A stretch of DNA of 64,000 nt, from assembly GCF_000422945.1 (NCBI RefSeq), contig NZ_AUHA01000003.1, forward strand, positions 496,001 to 560,000, in the 5' to 3' direction. Source of the stretch: Daejeonella oryzae DSM 19973 (GTDB lineage: Bacteria; Bacteroidota; Bacteroidia; Sphingobacteriales; Sphingobacteriaceae). Positions within the stretch are counted from its first letter, which is position 1; every line of letters begins with the position of its first letter. The notes beneath the pieces were generated by a model that did not search any database, had not been told where the DNA came from, and saw nothing but the letters and a program-made list of their open reading frames with translations. This document shows positions 52,615 to 62,229 of this stretch, piece by piece. Both the position numbers and the translations under genes were made by a program.

Positions 52615-55600
52615 ATGAGAAAAGTTGATCTCTTACGCAGTAAACTATCACTGCGATTATTTTACTCTCTTTTGCTTCTGTTATTTTTTGTATCGGTAAC
52701 TCCTGTTAACGCTCAATATTTCGGACAAAATAAGGTAAGATATAAAAACCTGAAATTTAAAGTTTACCAAACGCCGCATTTTGAATTGTACTATTATCTT
52801 AAAAATGATAGTCTGGTTAAGAGATTTGCTCAGGAAACAGAAATTTGGTATGATCTTCACCAGCAGGTTTTCCGAGATACTTTTACTAAAAAGAATCCAT
52901 TTATTTTATACTCAAATCACCCTGATTTTCAGCAAACAACTGCGCTTGGCGGAGAAATTGGAGTAGGTACCGGTGGTGTAACTGAAGGAATGAAAAACAG
53001 GGTAATTATGCCTGTAACCCAGTTAAACAATCAAACCCGTCACGTTCTGGGTCATGAGCTGGTACATGCTTTTCAATATCACTCATTAATAGAAGGCGAT
53101 TCTACTAATCTGGAAAATATTGGTAATCTGCCTTTATGGATGGTGGAAGGTATGGCCGAATATTTATCGATAGGAAAAGTTGATGCTTATACTTCTATGT
53201 GGATGCGTGATGCCTATTTGAACAAAGATATTCCCACATTAAAAGATCTTACAACCAGTAATAAATATTTCCCTTATCGCTATGGACAGGCTTTCTGGTC
53301 ATATATCGGTGCAACCTACGGCGATACGGTGATCGTTCCATTTTTTAAAGAAACCGCTAAGTACGGCTATGAAATGGCCATCAGAAGAACTTTCGGTTAT
53401 GATGAAAAAACACTTTCCAGTTTATGGAAAACTAGTATTGAAAATACTTATAAGCCATTTTTAAAAGATACTTCTCAAATACCAATCGGAAAGCGGATTA
53501 TAGACAGCAACAATGGCGGTGAAAGTTATAATGTGGCCCCTTCTATTTCGCCTGACGGAAAATATGTGGCCTTCTTATCAGAGAAAGATCTATTAAGTAT
53601 TGATTTGTTTCTTGCGGATGCCCAAACAGGCAAGATTCTCCGAAAACTTACAAGCAGAGCTAAAAATTCGCATATCGATGAATTTAATTTTATAGAATCT
53701 GCAGGCAGCTGGTCGCCGGATTCCAAAAGATTTGCTTTCAGTGTTTTCAGTGAAGGCCGAAATAAACTGATGGTGGTTGAGGTAGAACGTGGCAGAACCG
53801 TTTTAACTGCTTCTATTGATAAAGTAGAAGAATTCGGAAATCTGAGCTGGTCTCCCAACGGCAATGATATTGCTTTTTCTGGAATGATAGAAGGTCAGAG
53901 TGATTTATATATTTATAATATGAATTCCCGAAAATTAACGCAGTTAACAGATGATAAATACTCTGATTATTATCCTAACTATTCAAATGACGGAACAAAA
54001 TTAGTATTCAGCAGTGACCGTACAACCTTGGATAAATCAACATATAAAGTAAATATTCCATTTAATCTGGCGGTAATTGATTTAGCAACAAACCGGGTTA
54101 GCAATATTAATGTGTTTGACGGAGCTAATAATTTAAATCCACAATTTTCAGCTAATAATCAGGATATCTATTTTTTATCTAACCGTGATGGTTTCAGAAA
54201 TATGTATCGTTACAACTTAGCTTCCGGGTCTGTTGAACAATTAACGGATTACTTTACTGGAATCAGCGGAATAACGGAATTTAGTCCGGCTTTAAGTGTT
54301 TCACGTAATGATGATGTTTTATATTCTTATTATCGTACTCAGAAATATGCGATTTACAATGCAAAATCAACTGATTTTAAAGGTGTTCCTGTAGATCCCA
54401 AAGCGGTAAATTTTGATGCGGCAGTTCTTCCTCCTTCCAAATCGGTTGGAGTAGACATAATTAACGCCAACCTGAGTAATTTTGAGCGTTTTGAAACTAT
54501 TGAAACCGATTCTATAAAAACGATTGATTACAGGCCTCAGTTTAAACTTGATTATTTATCAAGCAATGGTGTTGGTGCTTCTGTAGGGCGTTTTGGAACG
54601 GGCTTATCCAGTGGAGTGCAGGGTGTATTTAGTGATATTTTGGGTCGTAACCAGATTTATGCTGCAGCTGCAGTTAACGGTGAAATTTATGATTTTGGTG
54701 GTCAGGTAGCTTACATTAATCAGCAAAGCAGGATAAACTGGGGAGCTGCAGCTTCACATATTCCTTATGTATCCGGATTGGTTTCAGCTTCTGTGGATGA
54801 CTTGCCCGCACAGGGTGGCGGCAGCATTCCTGCTTACAATGAACGCTACGATATCATCAGAACGTTTGAAGATCAGCTTCAAGTTTTTGCATCGTATCCA
54901 TTCTCTAAAATACATCGTTTTGAAGCCGGAACAGGTGTTTCATATTATAGCTATCGTATAGATCGTTATAATAATTATTATTCATTCGATCCAAATTCGG
55001 GGCAAATAGGTTTCCCTCTCGGTTCTAACCGGCAAAAACTATCTAAAGAAGAAGCTTCTCAGGATTATGGAGTGGATTTTAATTCATTCACAACCTATCA
55101 GTTAAACAGTGCTTTTGTAGGAGATAATTCCTTTTTTGGAGTCACCTCCCCTCTTAGCGGTTTCAGATATCGTTTAGGTATTGAAGGTTATCTTGGGGAT
55201 TATAGCTTAGGTGCAATAACAGCTGACTTACGTAAATATGTGCGTTTAAAGCCAGTAACTATAGCAGGAAGACTATACAGTTATTCCCGTTTTGGACGTG
55301 ATGAAGATCGTTTATATCCACTGTATGTTGGTTATAATTATCTTATCAGAGGATACGAAGCTAACTCATTTTATAAAAACGGTTCAGCAACTACCGGCGG
55401 ATTTGATATAAATCAGTTGGTAGGAACTAAAATTGCGGTTGCAAATTTTGAAGTCCGACTTCCTTTTACCGGCCCTAAAAAACTCTCAGCAATTGATTCT
55501 AAATTTCTTTTCTCAGACCTGAATGCATTTTTCGACATTGGTTTAGCCTATGAAAAAGGTTCTGAAATAGCTTTCAAGAGCGAACCTGCTTTCCTTCGGA

Positions 55601-55788
55601 CCGAAGTTAATCCTCGTACCGGACAAGTAGAAAATGTTTACGAACGAGTTCCGGCTATGAGTGCAGGAGTTTCAATGAGAGTAAATGTATTTGGATATTT
55701 CGTTCTGGAGCCATATTTCGCAATTCCGTTTCAGCGTAAAGATGTCTCCGGAGGTGTATTTGGATTAACATTTGCCCCTGGCTGGTAA
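52615..55788 (+). CDS. Peptidase-MA-like / PD40 beta-propeller / Omp85-type barrel fusion
   Basis: A 1057-residue exported protein of three parts. After a signal segment (SLRLFYSLLLLLFFVSVTPVNAQ) comes a gluzincin peptidase MA-like domain with HELVH (147-151) and Glu178/Glu182 in WMVEGMAEYLS. Residues ~290-600 are PD40/TolB-type propeller repeats (SPDGKYVAFLSEKD, SWSPDSKRFAFSV, WSPNGNDIAFSGM, SNDGTKLVFSSD). The last ~400 residues look like an outer-membrane beta-barrel of the BamA/surface-antigen kind (YLIRGYEANSF, ending FGLTFAPGW). It is probably anchored in the outer membrane; the peptidase activity is predicted, not proven. Confidence 0.85.
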   Translation: MRKVDLLRSKLSLRLFYSLLLLLFFVSVTPVNAQYFGQNKVRYKNLKFKVYQTPHFELYYYLKNDSLVKRFAQETEIWYDLHQQVFRDTFTKKNPFILYSNHPDFQQTTALGGEIGVGTGGVTEGMKNRVIMPVTQLNNQTRHVLGHELVHAFQYHSLIEGDSTNLENIGNLPLWMVEGMAEYLSIGKVDAYTSMWMRDAYLNKDIPTLKDLTTSNKYFPYRYGQAFWSYIGATYGDTVIVPFFKETAKYGYEMAIRRTFGYDEKTLSSLWKTSIENTYKPFLKDTSQIPIGKRIIDSNNGGESYNVAPSISPDGKYVAFLSEKDLLSIDLFLADAQTGKILRKLTSRAKNSHIDEFNFIESAGSWSPDSKRFAFSVFSEGRNKLMVVEVERGRTVLTASIDKVEEFGNLSWSPNGNDIAFSGMIEGQSDLYIYNMNSRKLTQLTDDKYSDYYPNYSNDGTKLVFSSDRTTLDKSTYKVNIPFNLAVIDLATNRVSNINVFDGANNLNPQFSANNQDIYFLSNRDGFRNMYRYNLASGSVEQLTDYFTGISGITEFSPALSVSRNDDVLYSYYRTQKYAIYNAKSTDFKGVPVDPKAVNFDAAVLPPSKSVGVDIINANLSNFERFETIETDSIKTIDYRPQFKLDYLSSNGVGASVGRFGTGLSSGVQGVFSDILGRNQIYAAAAVNGEIYDFGGQVAYINQQSRINWGAAASHIPYVSGLVSASVDDLPAQGGGSIPAYNERYDIIRTFEDQLQVFASYPFSKIHRFEAGTGVSYYSYRIDRYNNYYSFDPNSGQIGFPLGSNRQKLSKEEASQDYGVDFNSFTTYQLNSAFVGDNSFFGVTSPLSGFRYRLGIEGYLGDYSLGAITADLRKYVRLKPVTIAGRLYSYSRFGRDEDRLYPLYVGYNYLIRGYEANSFYKNGSATTGGFDINQLVGTKIAVANFEVRLPFTGPKKLSAIDSKFLFSDLNAFFDIGLAYEKGSEIAFKSEPAFLRTEVNPRTGQVENVYERVPAMSAGVSMRVNVFGYFVLEPYFAIPFQRKDVSGGVFGLTFAPGW

Positions 55789-55800
55789 AAAATACCACTT

Positions 55801-55838
55801 AACAAAAAAAGCGATCTCATCAGATCGCTTTTTTTGTT
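55801..55838. terminator. Bidirectional intrinsic terminator
   Basis: Arms AACAAAAAAAGCGATCT (55801-55817) and AGATCGCTTTTTTTGTT (55822-55838), 4-nt loop CATC, between the convergent fusion gene and lysA. Confidence 0.93.
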
Positions 55839-55858
55839 TAAAAACTAAAGGATGAAAA

Positions 55859-57025
55859 TCAGCATGAATACACTGATTTTACGTGTTCACGTAAGTTATA
55901 ACCCGAAGCCATAACTTCACCATAAGCACCGGCAGTTCTGATTATAATTAGATCTCCGCGTTCTGATTCCGGCAATTCTACTTCCTTACCAAAGCAATCA
56001 GTACTCTCACAAATCGGACCTACAACATCATATTTTATAGTATTCGAATTTTCTCTACGTGATAAATTTTCAATCTTATGAAATGCCTGATACAAAGCTG
56101 GGCGCATTAGTTCAGTCATACCGGCATCCAGAATTATAAAGTTTTTCTTCAGACCATTTTTAACATACAATATCCGGCTGATTAAGCTGCCGCATTGGGC
56201 AACTAAAGCTCTTCCAAGTTCAAAATGAATTTCCTGTCCGGGACGGCGTTCAAGAAACTGATCAAATATTTTAAAATATTGCTCAAAATCCACTATTTGA
56301 TTCTGATCCGGCTGATGATAATCAACTCCTAAACCTCCCCCAACGTTTAATACCCGAAGTTGAAAACCACGATCATTAAACCAGTTATGTATCTCATTTA
56401 CTTTAACACACAGACTTTTAAAAACATCAAGATCAGTTATTTGAGATCCGATATGAAAATGAATACCAATTAATTCTAAATGACTGGATTGCTTTAATAC
56501 TTCGGTACAGGTTGTCAATTCCCATTGATTGATTCCGAACTTATTTTCTTCAAGCCCGGTTGTAATATACTGATGGGTTAGTGCATCAACATTTGGATTT
56601 ATTCTCAAAGCAATTCTTGCTTTTTTGTTCTTCTTGCCTGCTAATTCATTAATAATTGAGAGTTCCTGAACAGATTCTACATTGAAACAAAAAATGTCAT
56701 TATCCAGGGCTTCATTAATTTCTTTATCTGATTTGCCAACTCCCGCAAATACTACTTTAGCCTTATCAAAACCGATTTCAATAGCTTTTTTTACTTCATT
56801 TCCGCTTACGCAATCGGCTCCGAAACCGGCATTTTTTACTGCATTTAAAATTTGCTCGTTAAAATTTGCTTTCAATGCATAATGAACATGAAAATCGTAC
56901 TTGTCACTGGCAGATTTACAAGCTAACAGCGTTTTATGTAATAAAGTCAGGTCGTAATAGTAAAATGGAGTTTCCTGCGAACTAAAACCGGAAATTGTAA
57001 CTGGATCAAAAATCATTTTTATCAT
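55859..57025 (-). CDS. lysA: Diaminopimelate decarboxylase
   Basis: A 388-residue PLP enzyme for the last step of lysine synthesis (meso-DAP to lysine). The PLP Lys52 is in HYALKANFN, and HFHIGSQI, NVGGGLGVDYH and the active-site Cys of CESTDCFGKE are present. Length is normal. It is 53 bp downstream of lysC on the same strand, so lysC-lysA form an operon. The start could also be the ATG at 57016; the first was used. Confidence 0.95.
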   Translation of the reverse strand: MIKMIFDPVTISGFSSQETPFYYYDLTLLHKTLLACKSASDKYDFHVHYALKANFNEQILNAVKNAGFGADCVSGNEVKKAIEIGFDKAKVVFAGVGKSDKEINEALDNDIFCFNVESVQELSIINELAGKKNKKARIALRINPNVDALTHQYITTGLEENKFGINQWELTTCTEVLKQSSHLELIGIHFHIGSQITDLDVFKSLCVKVNEIHNWFNDRGFQLRVLNVGGGLGVDYHQPDQNQIVDFEQYFKIFDQFLERRPGQEIHFELGRALVAQCGSLISRILYVKNGLKKNFIILDAGMTELMRPALYQAFHKIENLSRRENSNTIKYDVVGPICESTDCFGKEVELPESERGDLIIIRTAGAYGEVMASGYNLREHVKSVYSC

Positions 57026-57078
57026 ATAATATCCCTGTAAAGGAAATAAGTAAACTTAAGATTAAGTAATTGGGATGT

Positions 57079-58392
57079 TTATTCAAATAAACGGCTATGA
57101 AGTGAGCGTAATGCCTCTACTTTATAATCCGTTTTTAAAAGAAGTGAAATATTGTAGCTGCTTCCGCCATAAGAAATCATCCGTATGGGAATGTGTTTTA
57201 AAGCTTCGAAAACACGGGAAGCATATCCGTGGGTTTGAGCTGCAAAATCACCAACCACGCATATTATAGTTTGATCAGAATCTATTTCAACTGTTCCAAA
57301 TCTGTTCAACTCGGATAATATTTCCTCCAGATTACGTGTATCATCAATGGTTACTGAAACGGCCACTTCCGATGTTGTAATCATATCTATAGGAGTTTTA
57401 TAACGTTCAAAAACTTCAAAAACACGTCTTAAAAATCCATAAGCCAAAAGCATTCTGCTCGATTGAATTTTTATTGCGGTTATCCCGTCTTTGGCGGCAA
57501 TCGATTTAATTTTGCCACGCTCGCTGTCATCTGTTATCAATGTTCCCGGAGCCTTTGGATCCATTGTATTTAATAACCTAACCGGAATTTTATATTTCTG
57601 TGCCGGGAAAACACTTTGCGGATGTAAAATTTTAGCTCCAAAATAAGCTAATTCAGCTGCTTCATCGAAAGATAAGCGTGCAATAGGTTTAGTACCGCTT
57701 ACAATCCGTGGATCATTATTGTGCATGCCATCAATATCAGTCCAGATCTGAACCTCTTCGGCATTAATTGCCGCCCCAATTAATGATGCGGTATAGTCGC
57801 TTCCGCCTCTTCTCAGATTATCTATTTCACCGAAAGAATTTCTACAGATAAACCCTTGTGTGATGAATAAAGTATGATCCGGATAATCTGCCAGAATTGG
57901 TTTTAAATGCTCTGATATAAAAGCTACATCGGGTTCATTATCTTCATCAATCTTCATAAAATCAAGCGCAGAAAGGAGTTTCGATGAAACTCCGATCTCA
58001 TTAAGATAAAACTGATAAAGTGTGGTGGAAATTAATTCTCCCTGTGCCAGAATAATTTTTTCTTCTAAAGGAGTAAATAAATCATTTGCAAATGAATGAA
58101 TGAAACTGAAATGATAATTAACAAGATTAGCGCCCTGTTCTAAACCCTCGGGAGTGCTGAATAATTCAGAAATAAATTTCGTGTAAAAATGATGTAGATT
58201 ATTAATCAGCTTTGTCGCTTTGGATTTATCATTATTTAAAAATGCCTGAGATATTTCTACCAGCCTATTTGTAGTACCTGAAACAGCTGACAGAACTACA
58301 ATCTGTTTTTCTTTAGGATTTATAATATCTAAAAGACTTTTAATCCTCTCGGGACTTCCTACAGATGTTCCACCAAACTTTAATATTTTCAT
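57079..58392 (-). CDS. lysC: Aspartate kinase (monofunctional)
   Basis: A 437-residue aspartokinase, first step of the aspartate pathway to lysine, threonine and methionine. Kinase-domain motifs are MKILKFGGTSVGSPERI and LRRGGSDYTASLIGAA. From about residue 300 two ACT domains follow (ITAIKIQSSRMLLAYGFL, TIICVVGDFAAQTHGY). No homoserine dehydrogenase domain is fused. Its partner lysA suggests lysine-directed synthesis, with feedback through the ACT domains. A structured leader hairpin lies 22 nt before the start. Confidence 0.94.
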   Translation of the reverse strand: MKILKFGGTSVGSPERIKSLLDIINPKEKQIVVLSAVSGTTNRLVEISQAFLNNDKSKATKLINNLHHFYTKFISELFSTPEGLEQGANLVNYHFSFIHSFANDLFTPLEEKIILAQGELISTTLYQFYLNEIGVSSKLLSALDFMKIDEDNEPDVAFISEHLKPILADYPDHTLFITQGFICRNSFGEIDNLRRGGSDYTASLIGAAINAEEVQIWTDIDGMHNNDPRIVSGTKPIARLSFDEAAELAYFGAKILHPQSVFPAQKYKIPVRLLNTMDPKAPGTLITDDSERGKIKSIAAKDGITAIKIQSSRMLLAYGFLRRVFEVFERYKTPIDMITTSEVAVSVTIDDTRNLEEILSELNRFGTVEIDSDQTIICVVGDFAAQTHGYASRVFEALKHIPIRMISYGGSSYNISLLLKTDYKVEALRSLHSRLFE

Positions 58393-58414
58393 CAGAATAA
58401 TTATTTAGATTTTG

Positions 58415-58469
58415 GAGAACCTGTTTCTATTGATCGCTTTCCTCAATAGTTGACCGCATAATGGTTCTC
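58415..58469 (-). promoter_or_regulatory. Nested-stem RNA leader upstream of lysC (unassigned)
   Basis: On the minus strand GAGAACC (complement of 58463-58469) pairs with GGTTCTC (58415-58421). Inside, CTATTGA (58443-58449) pairs with TCAATAG (58427-58433) around the 9-nt loop GGAAAGCGA; a 13-nt and a 5-nt segment form the internal loop. It ends 22 nt before the lysC ATG and has no T-run, so it is not a terminator. It does not match the lysine, SAM-I or SAM-II riboswitch patterns I know. Confidence 0.5.
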
Positions 58470-58802
58470 GTTTGTTTTATTGGTTTTATTGTTAAATTTT
58501 ATGAACTTGGATAATGGGTTCATTTATTCTGAAGTCATACTATTAAATATATTTTCAGTAGCTGTCAAAGCTTCTATATTAAATCTTAATTTTAAATATC
58601 AGTAAAGGATATTTATACTTGTGAATAAATGGTTAATTATATGTTTTATTGACCTGTTATCATTTTAAAGGCTAAAATTAGTTAAAAGCAAATTATTTTC
58701 GGTCATAAAATTCTTCATAACTAAACTATTAGCATTCAATAAATATTATTGATAAGATTATTTACATTGTTTACATCTATTAAAAACTCTCAGGAAAATA
58801 TC
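58470..58802. other. AT-rich divergent intergenic region, lysC / phosphosugar mutase
   Basis: About 330 bp without a gene. It must hold the promoters of lysC (minus) and the mutase (plus). No exact TAnnTTTG box, hairpin or known RNA was recognised. A TTG at 58749 in frame with the mutase is not a likely start. Confidence 0.45.
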
Positions 58803-60539
58803 ATGCAGGAATTAGAATCAACAGTACACCAAAAAGTAAATACCTGGCTGGAGGGAAATTACGATCAGGAAACAAAGAAATCCATTCAGCAGATGCTGGA
58901 CGAAAACTTAGTTACCGAATTAACAGATTCTTTTTACAGAGACCTGGAATTTGGAACCGGTGGACTTAGAGGTTTAATGGGCCCCGGCTCAAACCGCATA
59001 AATAAATATACTATTGGATCTGCAACACAGGGTTTGTGTAATTATTTAAAAAATAAATATCCAGACGAAAAAGTTAAAGTAGCTGTAGCGCACGATAGCC
59101 GGAACAAATCTGATTATTTTGCCCGAATAACCGCTGAAGTATTTTCTGCAAACGGAATCCGGGTTTATTTTTTTAAAGAATTACGTCCTACTCCCGAACT
59201 GTCGTATGCCATCAGGAAATTAGGTTGTAGAAGTGGTGTTATGATCACCGCTTCACATAATCCCAAAGAATATAATGGCTACAAAGCGTATGGTGCAGAT
59301 GGCGGACAATTTACTTTTCCGGATGATGGATTAGTGATGGACGAAGTAGCTAAAATAAAGAGTATTGATGATGTAAATTTCAATTTCATTGATGAAAATA
59401 TAGAAATGATTGCTGAAGATATGGATCAGCAATATCTTGAAGATATCAGTAAACTATCTGTATCAAAAGAAGCCATTCAGCGCCAGCACGATCTAAAAAT
59501 TGTCTACTCACCTATTCATGGAACAGGCATTACACTGGTTCCCCAGGCCTTGGCCAAGTTTGGCTTTACCAATCTGATTCTTGTTGAAGAACAAATTAAG
59601 CCTGATGGAAATTTCCCTACTGTTATCTATCCGAATCCTGAGGAAAAAGAAGCATTGACCTTAGCCTTAAAAAAAGCACAGGAAACAGATGCTGACTTAG
59701 TTCTGGCAACTGACCCGGATGCTGACCGCGTGGGCATCGCTATTAAAAACAATGAAGGAGAATTTATTCTTTTAAACGGAAATCAAACCGGTAGCTTATT
59801 GATAAACTATATTTTAACTGCCTGGGAAAAAAGCGGAAAATTAACAGGAAATGAATATATAGTTTCTACCATAGTAACCACAAATTTGATTGATGAAATT
59901 GCTGCATCTAAAAATGTAACCTGTTATAATACCTTAACAGGATTTAAATGGATTGGTGCGGTGATGACTGAACTTCAAGGTAAAAAAACCTTTATTGCGG
60001 GCGGCGAAGAAAGTTACGGATACCTGGTAGGAGAATTAGTGCGGGATAAAGATGCCGTTATTTCATGTGCTTTCATTGCAGAAATGACCGCTTTTTATAA
60101 AGATCAGGGAAGCAGTTTATATGATACTATGCTGGATATGTATCATGAGTTTGGATTTTACAAAGAAAAACTTGTATCAATCACAAAAAAAGGAAAGAGC
60201 GGAGCCGAAGAGATTAAGGCAATGATGGAAAGATTCAGAACCAATACTCCTGTAACGTTAGATGGTTCTAAAGTTGTTTCCTTAAAAGATTATGAAAAAG
60301 GAATTGAAACCGACATTCTAACGGGCAATTCAAAAAAATTGGATTATCCAAAATCAAATGTTCTTCAATTTATTACAGAAGATGGAAGCATCATATCTGC
60401 ACGCCCTTCAGGTACTGAACCTAAAATTAAATTTTACTGCAGCGTTAAAACAGAACTTCCGGATATTCGGGCATTCAAAGAAACGGATAAGCAACTAGAA
60501 GAAAAAATCAGTTCTATAATGGAAGATTTGGCTGTTTAA
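58803..60539 (+). CDS. Phosphoglucomutase/phosphomannomutase (alpha-D-phosphohexomutase)
   Basis: A 578-residue cytosolic enzyme that shifts phosphate between C1 and C6 of hexose phosphates. The active serine Ser151 is in TASHNPKEYNGYKAYG, the metal-binding loop is DPDADRVGIA, the sugar loop is GGEESYGYL, and the phosphate loop is SGTEPKIKFY. The length and motif spacing fit the PgcA/Pgm-type subgroup. It feeds nucleotide-sugar, glycogen and cell-wall synthesis. The start at 58803 (MQELESTVHQ) is chosen over the TTG at 58749. A terminator follows. Confidence 0.94.
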   Translation: MQELESTVHQKVNTWLEGNYDQETKKSIQQMLDENLVTELTDSFYRDLEFGTGGLRGLMGPGSNRINKYTIGSATQGLCNYLKNKYPDEKVKVAVAHDSRNKSDYFARITAEVFSANGIRVYFFKELRPTPELSYAIRKLGCRSGVMITASHNPKEYNGYKAYGADGGQFTFPDDGLVMDEVAKIKSIDDVNFNFIDENIEMIAEDMDQQYLEDISKLSVSKEAIQRQHDLKIVYSPIHGTGITLVPQALAKFGFTNLILVEEQIKPDGNFPTVIYPNPEEKEALTLALKKAQETDADLVLATDPDADRVGIAIKNNEGEFILLNGNQTGSLLINYILTAWEKSGKLTGNEYIVSTIVTTNLIDEIAASKNVTCYNTLTGFKWIGAVMTELQGKKTFIAGGEESYGYLVGELVRDKDAVISCAFIAEMTAFYKDQGSSLYDTMLDMYHEFGFYKEKLVSITKKGKSGAEEIKAMMERFRTNTPVTLDGSKVVSLKDYEKGIETDILTGNSKKLDYPKSNVLQFITEDGSIISARPSGTEPKIKFYCSVKTELPDIRAFKETDKQLEEKISSIMEDLAV

Positions 60540-60554
60540 TTAAATATTAAGCAT

Positions 60555-60598
60555 AAAAAGGATTATTTAAAACCTGGTGTTTTTGGCTAATCCTTTTT
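60555..60598 (+). terminator. Intrinsic terminator after the phosphosugar mutase
   Basis: Arms AAAAAGGATTA (60555-60565) and TAATCCTTTTT (60588-60598), loop 22 nt, T-rich continuation. Confidence 0.75.
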
Positions 60599-60653
60599 TA
60601 TTTAAAAGGCTATCAGTTAATTCAATCAAATTATTATTTGATAAATTAGCGGC

Positions 60654-61304
60654 ATGAGAATATTCTTTATTTTTTTACTGGCCGGATTAACATTACAGGG
60701 CTGTAAAAACGAAACAAAAAGTGAATTACCCATTTTAGGCCACCGGGAACCGGTTGAACGGCAGGTAGAGGGCAAAACAGTAGTTGATACTATTTACCAA
60801 ACTATAGAGCCCTTCTCCTATTTAAATCAGGATAGCACTTTGGTAACGGAAAAAGATTTTAACGGTAAAATTTACGTAGCGGATTTCTTTTTTACGAGTT
60901 GCAATACAATTTGCCCTGTTATGCATCGAAATATGCTGAATGTATATGAGAAATTTAAGGGAAATCCAAAAGTAAAATTCCTGTCTCACAGCATTGATTC
61001 TAAATATGATGTACCTTCCAAATTAAAAAAGTACGCCGATAAATTAGGTATCGAAGGAACTCAATGGGAATTCGTTCATGGTTCAAGCGATTCGATTTAT
61101 AATGTATCAGCAAAAAATTATTTGGTTGCTGCGTACGAAGACAAAACAGATCCACAGGGATTTGTACACCAGGGATGGTTTATTTTGGTAGATGAAAACA
61201 AGCATATGCGTGGTGCCTATGACGGTACTAAAGATGATCAGGTAGAGCAAATGGTAGCTGATATGCAAATATTGCTGAATGAGAAGAAGACAAATGAGAA
61301 ATAG
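60654..61304 (+). CDS. SCO1/SenC copper chaperone lipoprotein
   Basis: A 216-residue thioredoxin-fold protein that helps copper insertion into cytochrome oxidase. Lipobox LQGC at Cys17, copper-binding Cys83 and Cys87 (TSCNTICPVM) and His172 (FVHQGWF) are all present. It is anchored to the membrane facing the periplasm. The next gene, a cytochrome c, overlaps its stop, so the two are translationally coupled. The oxidase subunits themselves are not in this window. Confidence 0.94.
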   Translation: MRIFFIFLLAGLTLQGCKNETKSELPILGHREPVERQVEGKTVVDTIYQTIEPFSYLNQDSTLVTEKDFNGKIYVADFFFTSCNTICPVMHRNMLNVYEKFKGNPKVKFLSHSIDSKYDVPSKLKKYADKLGIEGTQWEFVHGSSDSIYNVSAKNYLVAAYEDKTDPQGFVHQGWFILVDENKHMRGAYDGTKDDQVEQMVADMQILLNEKKTNEK

Positions 61305-61722
61305 AATATTGCTTATATCATTTTTCAGTTTCTCTTTATTTATACTTTTCGAATCATGCAGTAGCGAAGAGCAAATCAATTATCAACGCTATTATGTTAA
61401 TGGCAAAGGTCTTTATGAACAGCATTGCCAGAATTGTCATGCAAAAGATGGTACAGGATTAAAAAGTTTATATCCGCCATTAACAGATACAAGCTACATT
61501 CAATCTAATAAAAATCAATTAAGCTGTATTATAAAATATGGATTAAATACTAAAATTGAAATAGCAGGTAAAGAATATCATGCGGAGATGCCCGCAAACG
61601 CACAACTTTCTGATATTGATATTGCTCAGTTAATTGTATATATCGGCAACTCTTTTGGAAATAAGATCGGGTATTATGATGCATCCGAAGCGAATGCTGA
61701 TCTTAAAAATTGTAAATTTTAA
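61294..61722 (+). CDS. Class I c-type cytochrome, probably membrane-anchored
   Basis: A 142-residue monohaem protein. The N-terminal hydrophobic segment (MRNRILLISFFSFSLFILFESC) is a signal or anchor; the Cys22 lipobox is imperfect. The haem motif is CQNCH at 45-49, and the axial Met is in AEMPANAQL. The domain ends at DLKNCKF. It overlaps the stop of the SCO1 gene by 11 bp if started at 61294; an upstream ATG at 61279 adds five Arg-rich residues and is less likely. It probably passes electrons to an oxidase. Confidence 0.88.
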   Translation: MRNRILLISFFSFSLFILFESCSSEEQINYQRYYVNGKGLYEQHCQNCHAKDGTGLKSLYPPLTDTSYIQSNKNQLSCIIKYGLNTKIEIAGKEYHAEMPANAQLSDIDIAQLIVYIGNSFGNKIGYYDASEANADLKNCKF

Positions 61723-61748
61723 TTCAGTTATCAAATCAGGAATTATCC

Positions 61749-61756
61749 TAACTTTG
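61749..61756 (+). promoter_or_regulatory. -7 promoter box TAACTTTG for rnpB
   Basis: Exact TAnnTTTG match, 4 bp before the predicted 5' end of RNase P RNA at about 61761. No clear -33 TTG. It lies 26 bp after the end of the cytochrome gene. Confidence 0.7.
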
Positions 61757-61760
61757 CCAG

Positions 61761-62128
61761 GCAAGCCGTTCTATCGCTGTTCATCTTATGAAGAGAGGAA
61801 AGTCCGGGCAACACAGAGCATTCTGCTTCCTAACGGGAAGGATCCGGTTTGACCGGAGACGGAAAGTGCCACAGAAAATAAACTACCACGCCGATTAATC
61901 GGTGTGGAAAAGGTGAAAATGTGAGGTAAGAGCTCACGGTAGTATATGGCGACATATATTGCGGTAAACCCCAGGAGTTGAAAGACCAAATAGGCTAACG
62001 CACGTAGGGCTGCTCGTCCGATGTTAGTGGGTAGGTCGTTAGATCATATCAGCAATGATATGGCTAGATAAATGATAGAAATACTGCTTCGGCGGTAACA
62101 GAACCCGGCTTACAGGCTTGCTTTTTTT
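61761..62128 (+). ncRNA. rnpB: RNase P RNA (class A), tRNA 5' processing ribozyme
   Basis: Contains the universal bacterial RNase P core: AGAGGAAAGTCCGGGC at 61794-61809, GCCACAGAAA, GGTAAACCCC, AAATAGGCTAACGC-like J regions and ACAGAACCCGGCTTAC at the 3' end (62098-62113). Stem P1 forms between GCAAGCC (61761-61767) and GGCTTGC (62115-62121), followed by a T-run that serves as terminator. Boundaries are estimated from P1 and the promoter. With the protein subunit it cleaves pre-tRNA leaders. Confidence 0.95.
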
Positions 62129-62229
62129 GAATACTTCAACCTGATAAAGACTTAGGTTATATTTAAACAATCATTATATTCGCAAAAAAAATTATGCCTT
62201 CCCCTTGGGATGGCATACAAATTTAATGT

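Noticed and set aside
58393-58802. Lysine riboswitch ahead of lysC
   Set aside because: The leader lacks the five-helix lysine aptamer and its conserved AGAGGUGC-type core; only a small nested hairpin is present.
61279-61294. Cytochrome c start at 61279
   Set aside because: It deepens overlap with SCO1 and adds five mostly basic residues before a good signal sequence starting at 61294.
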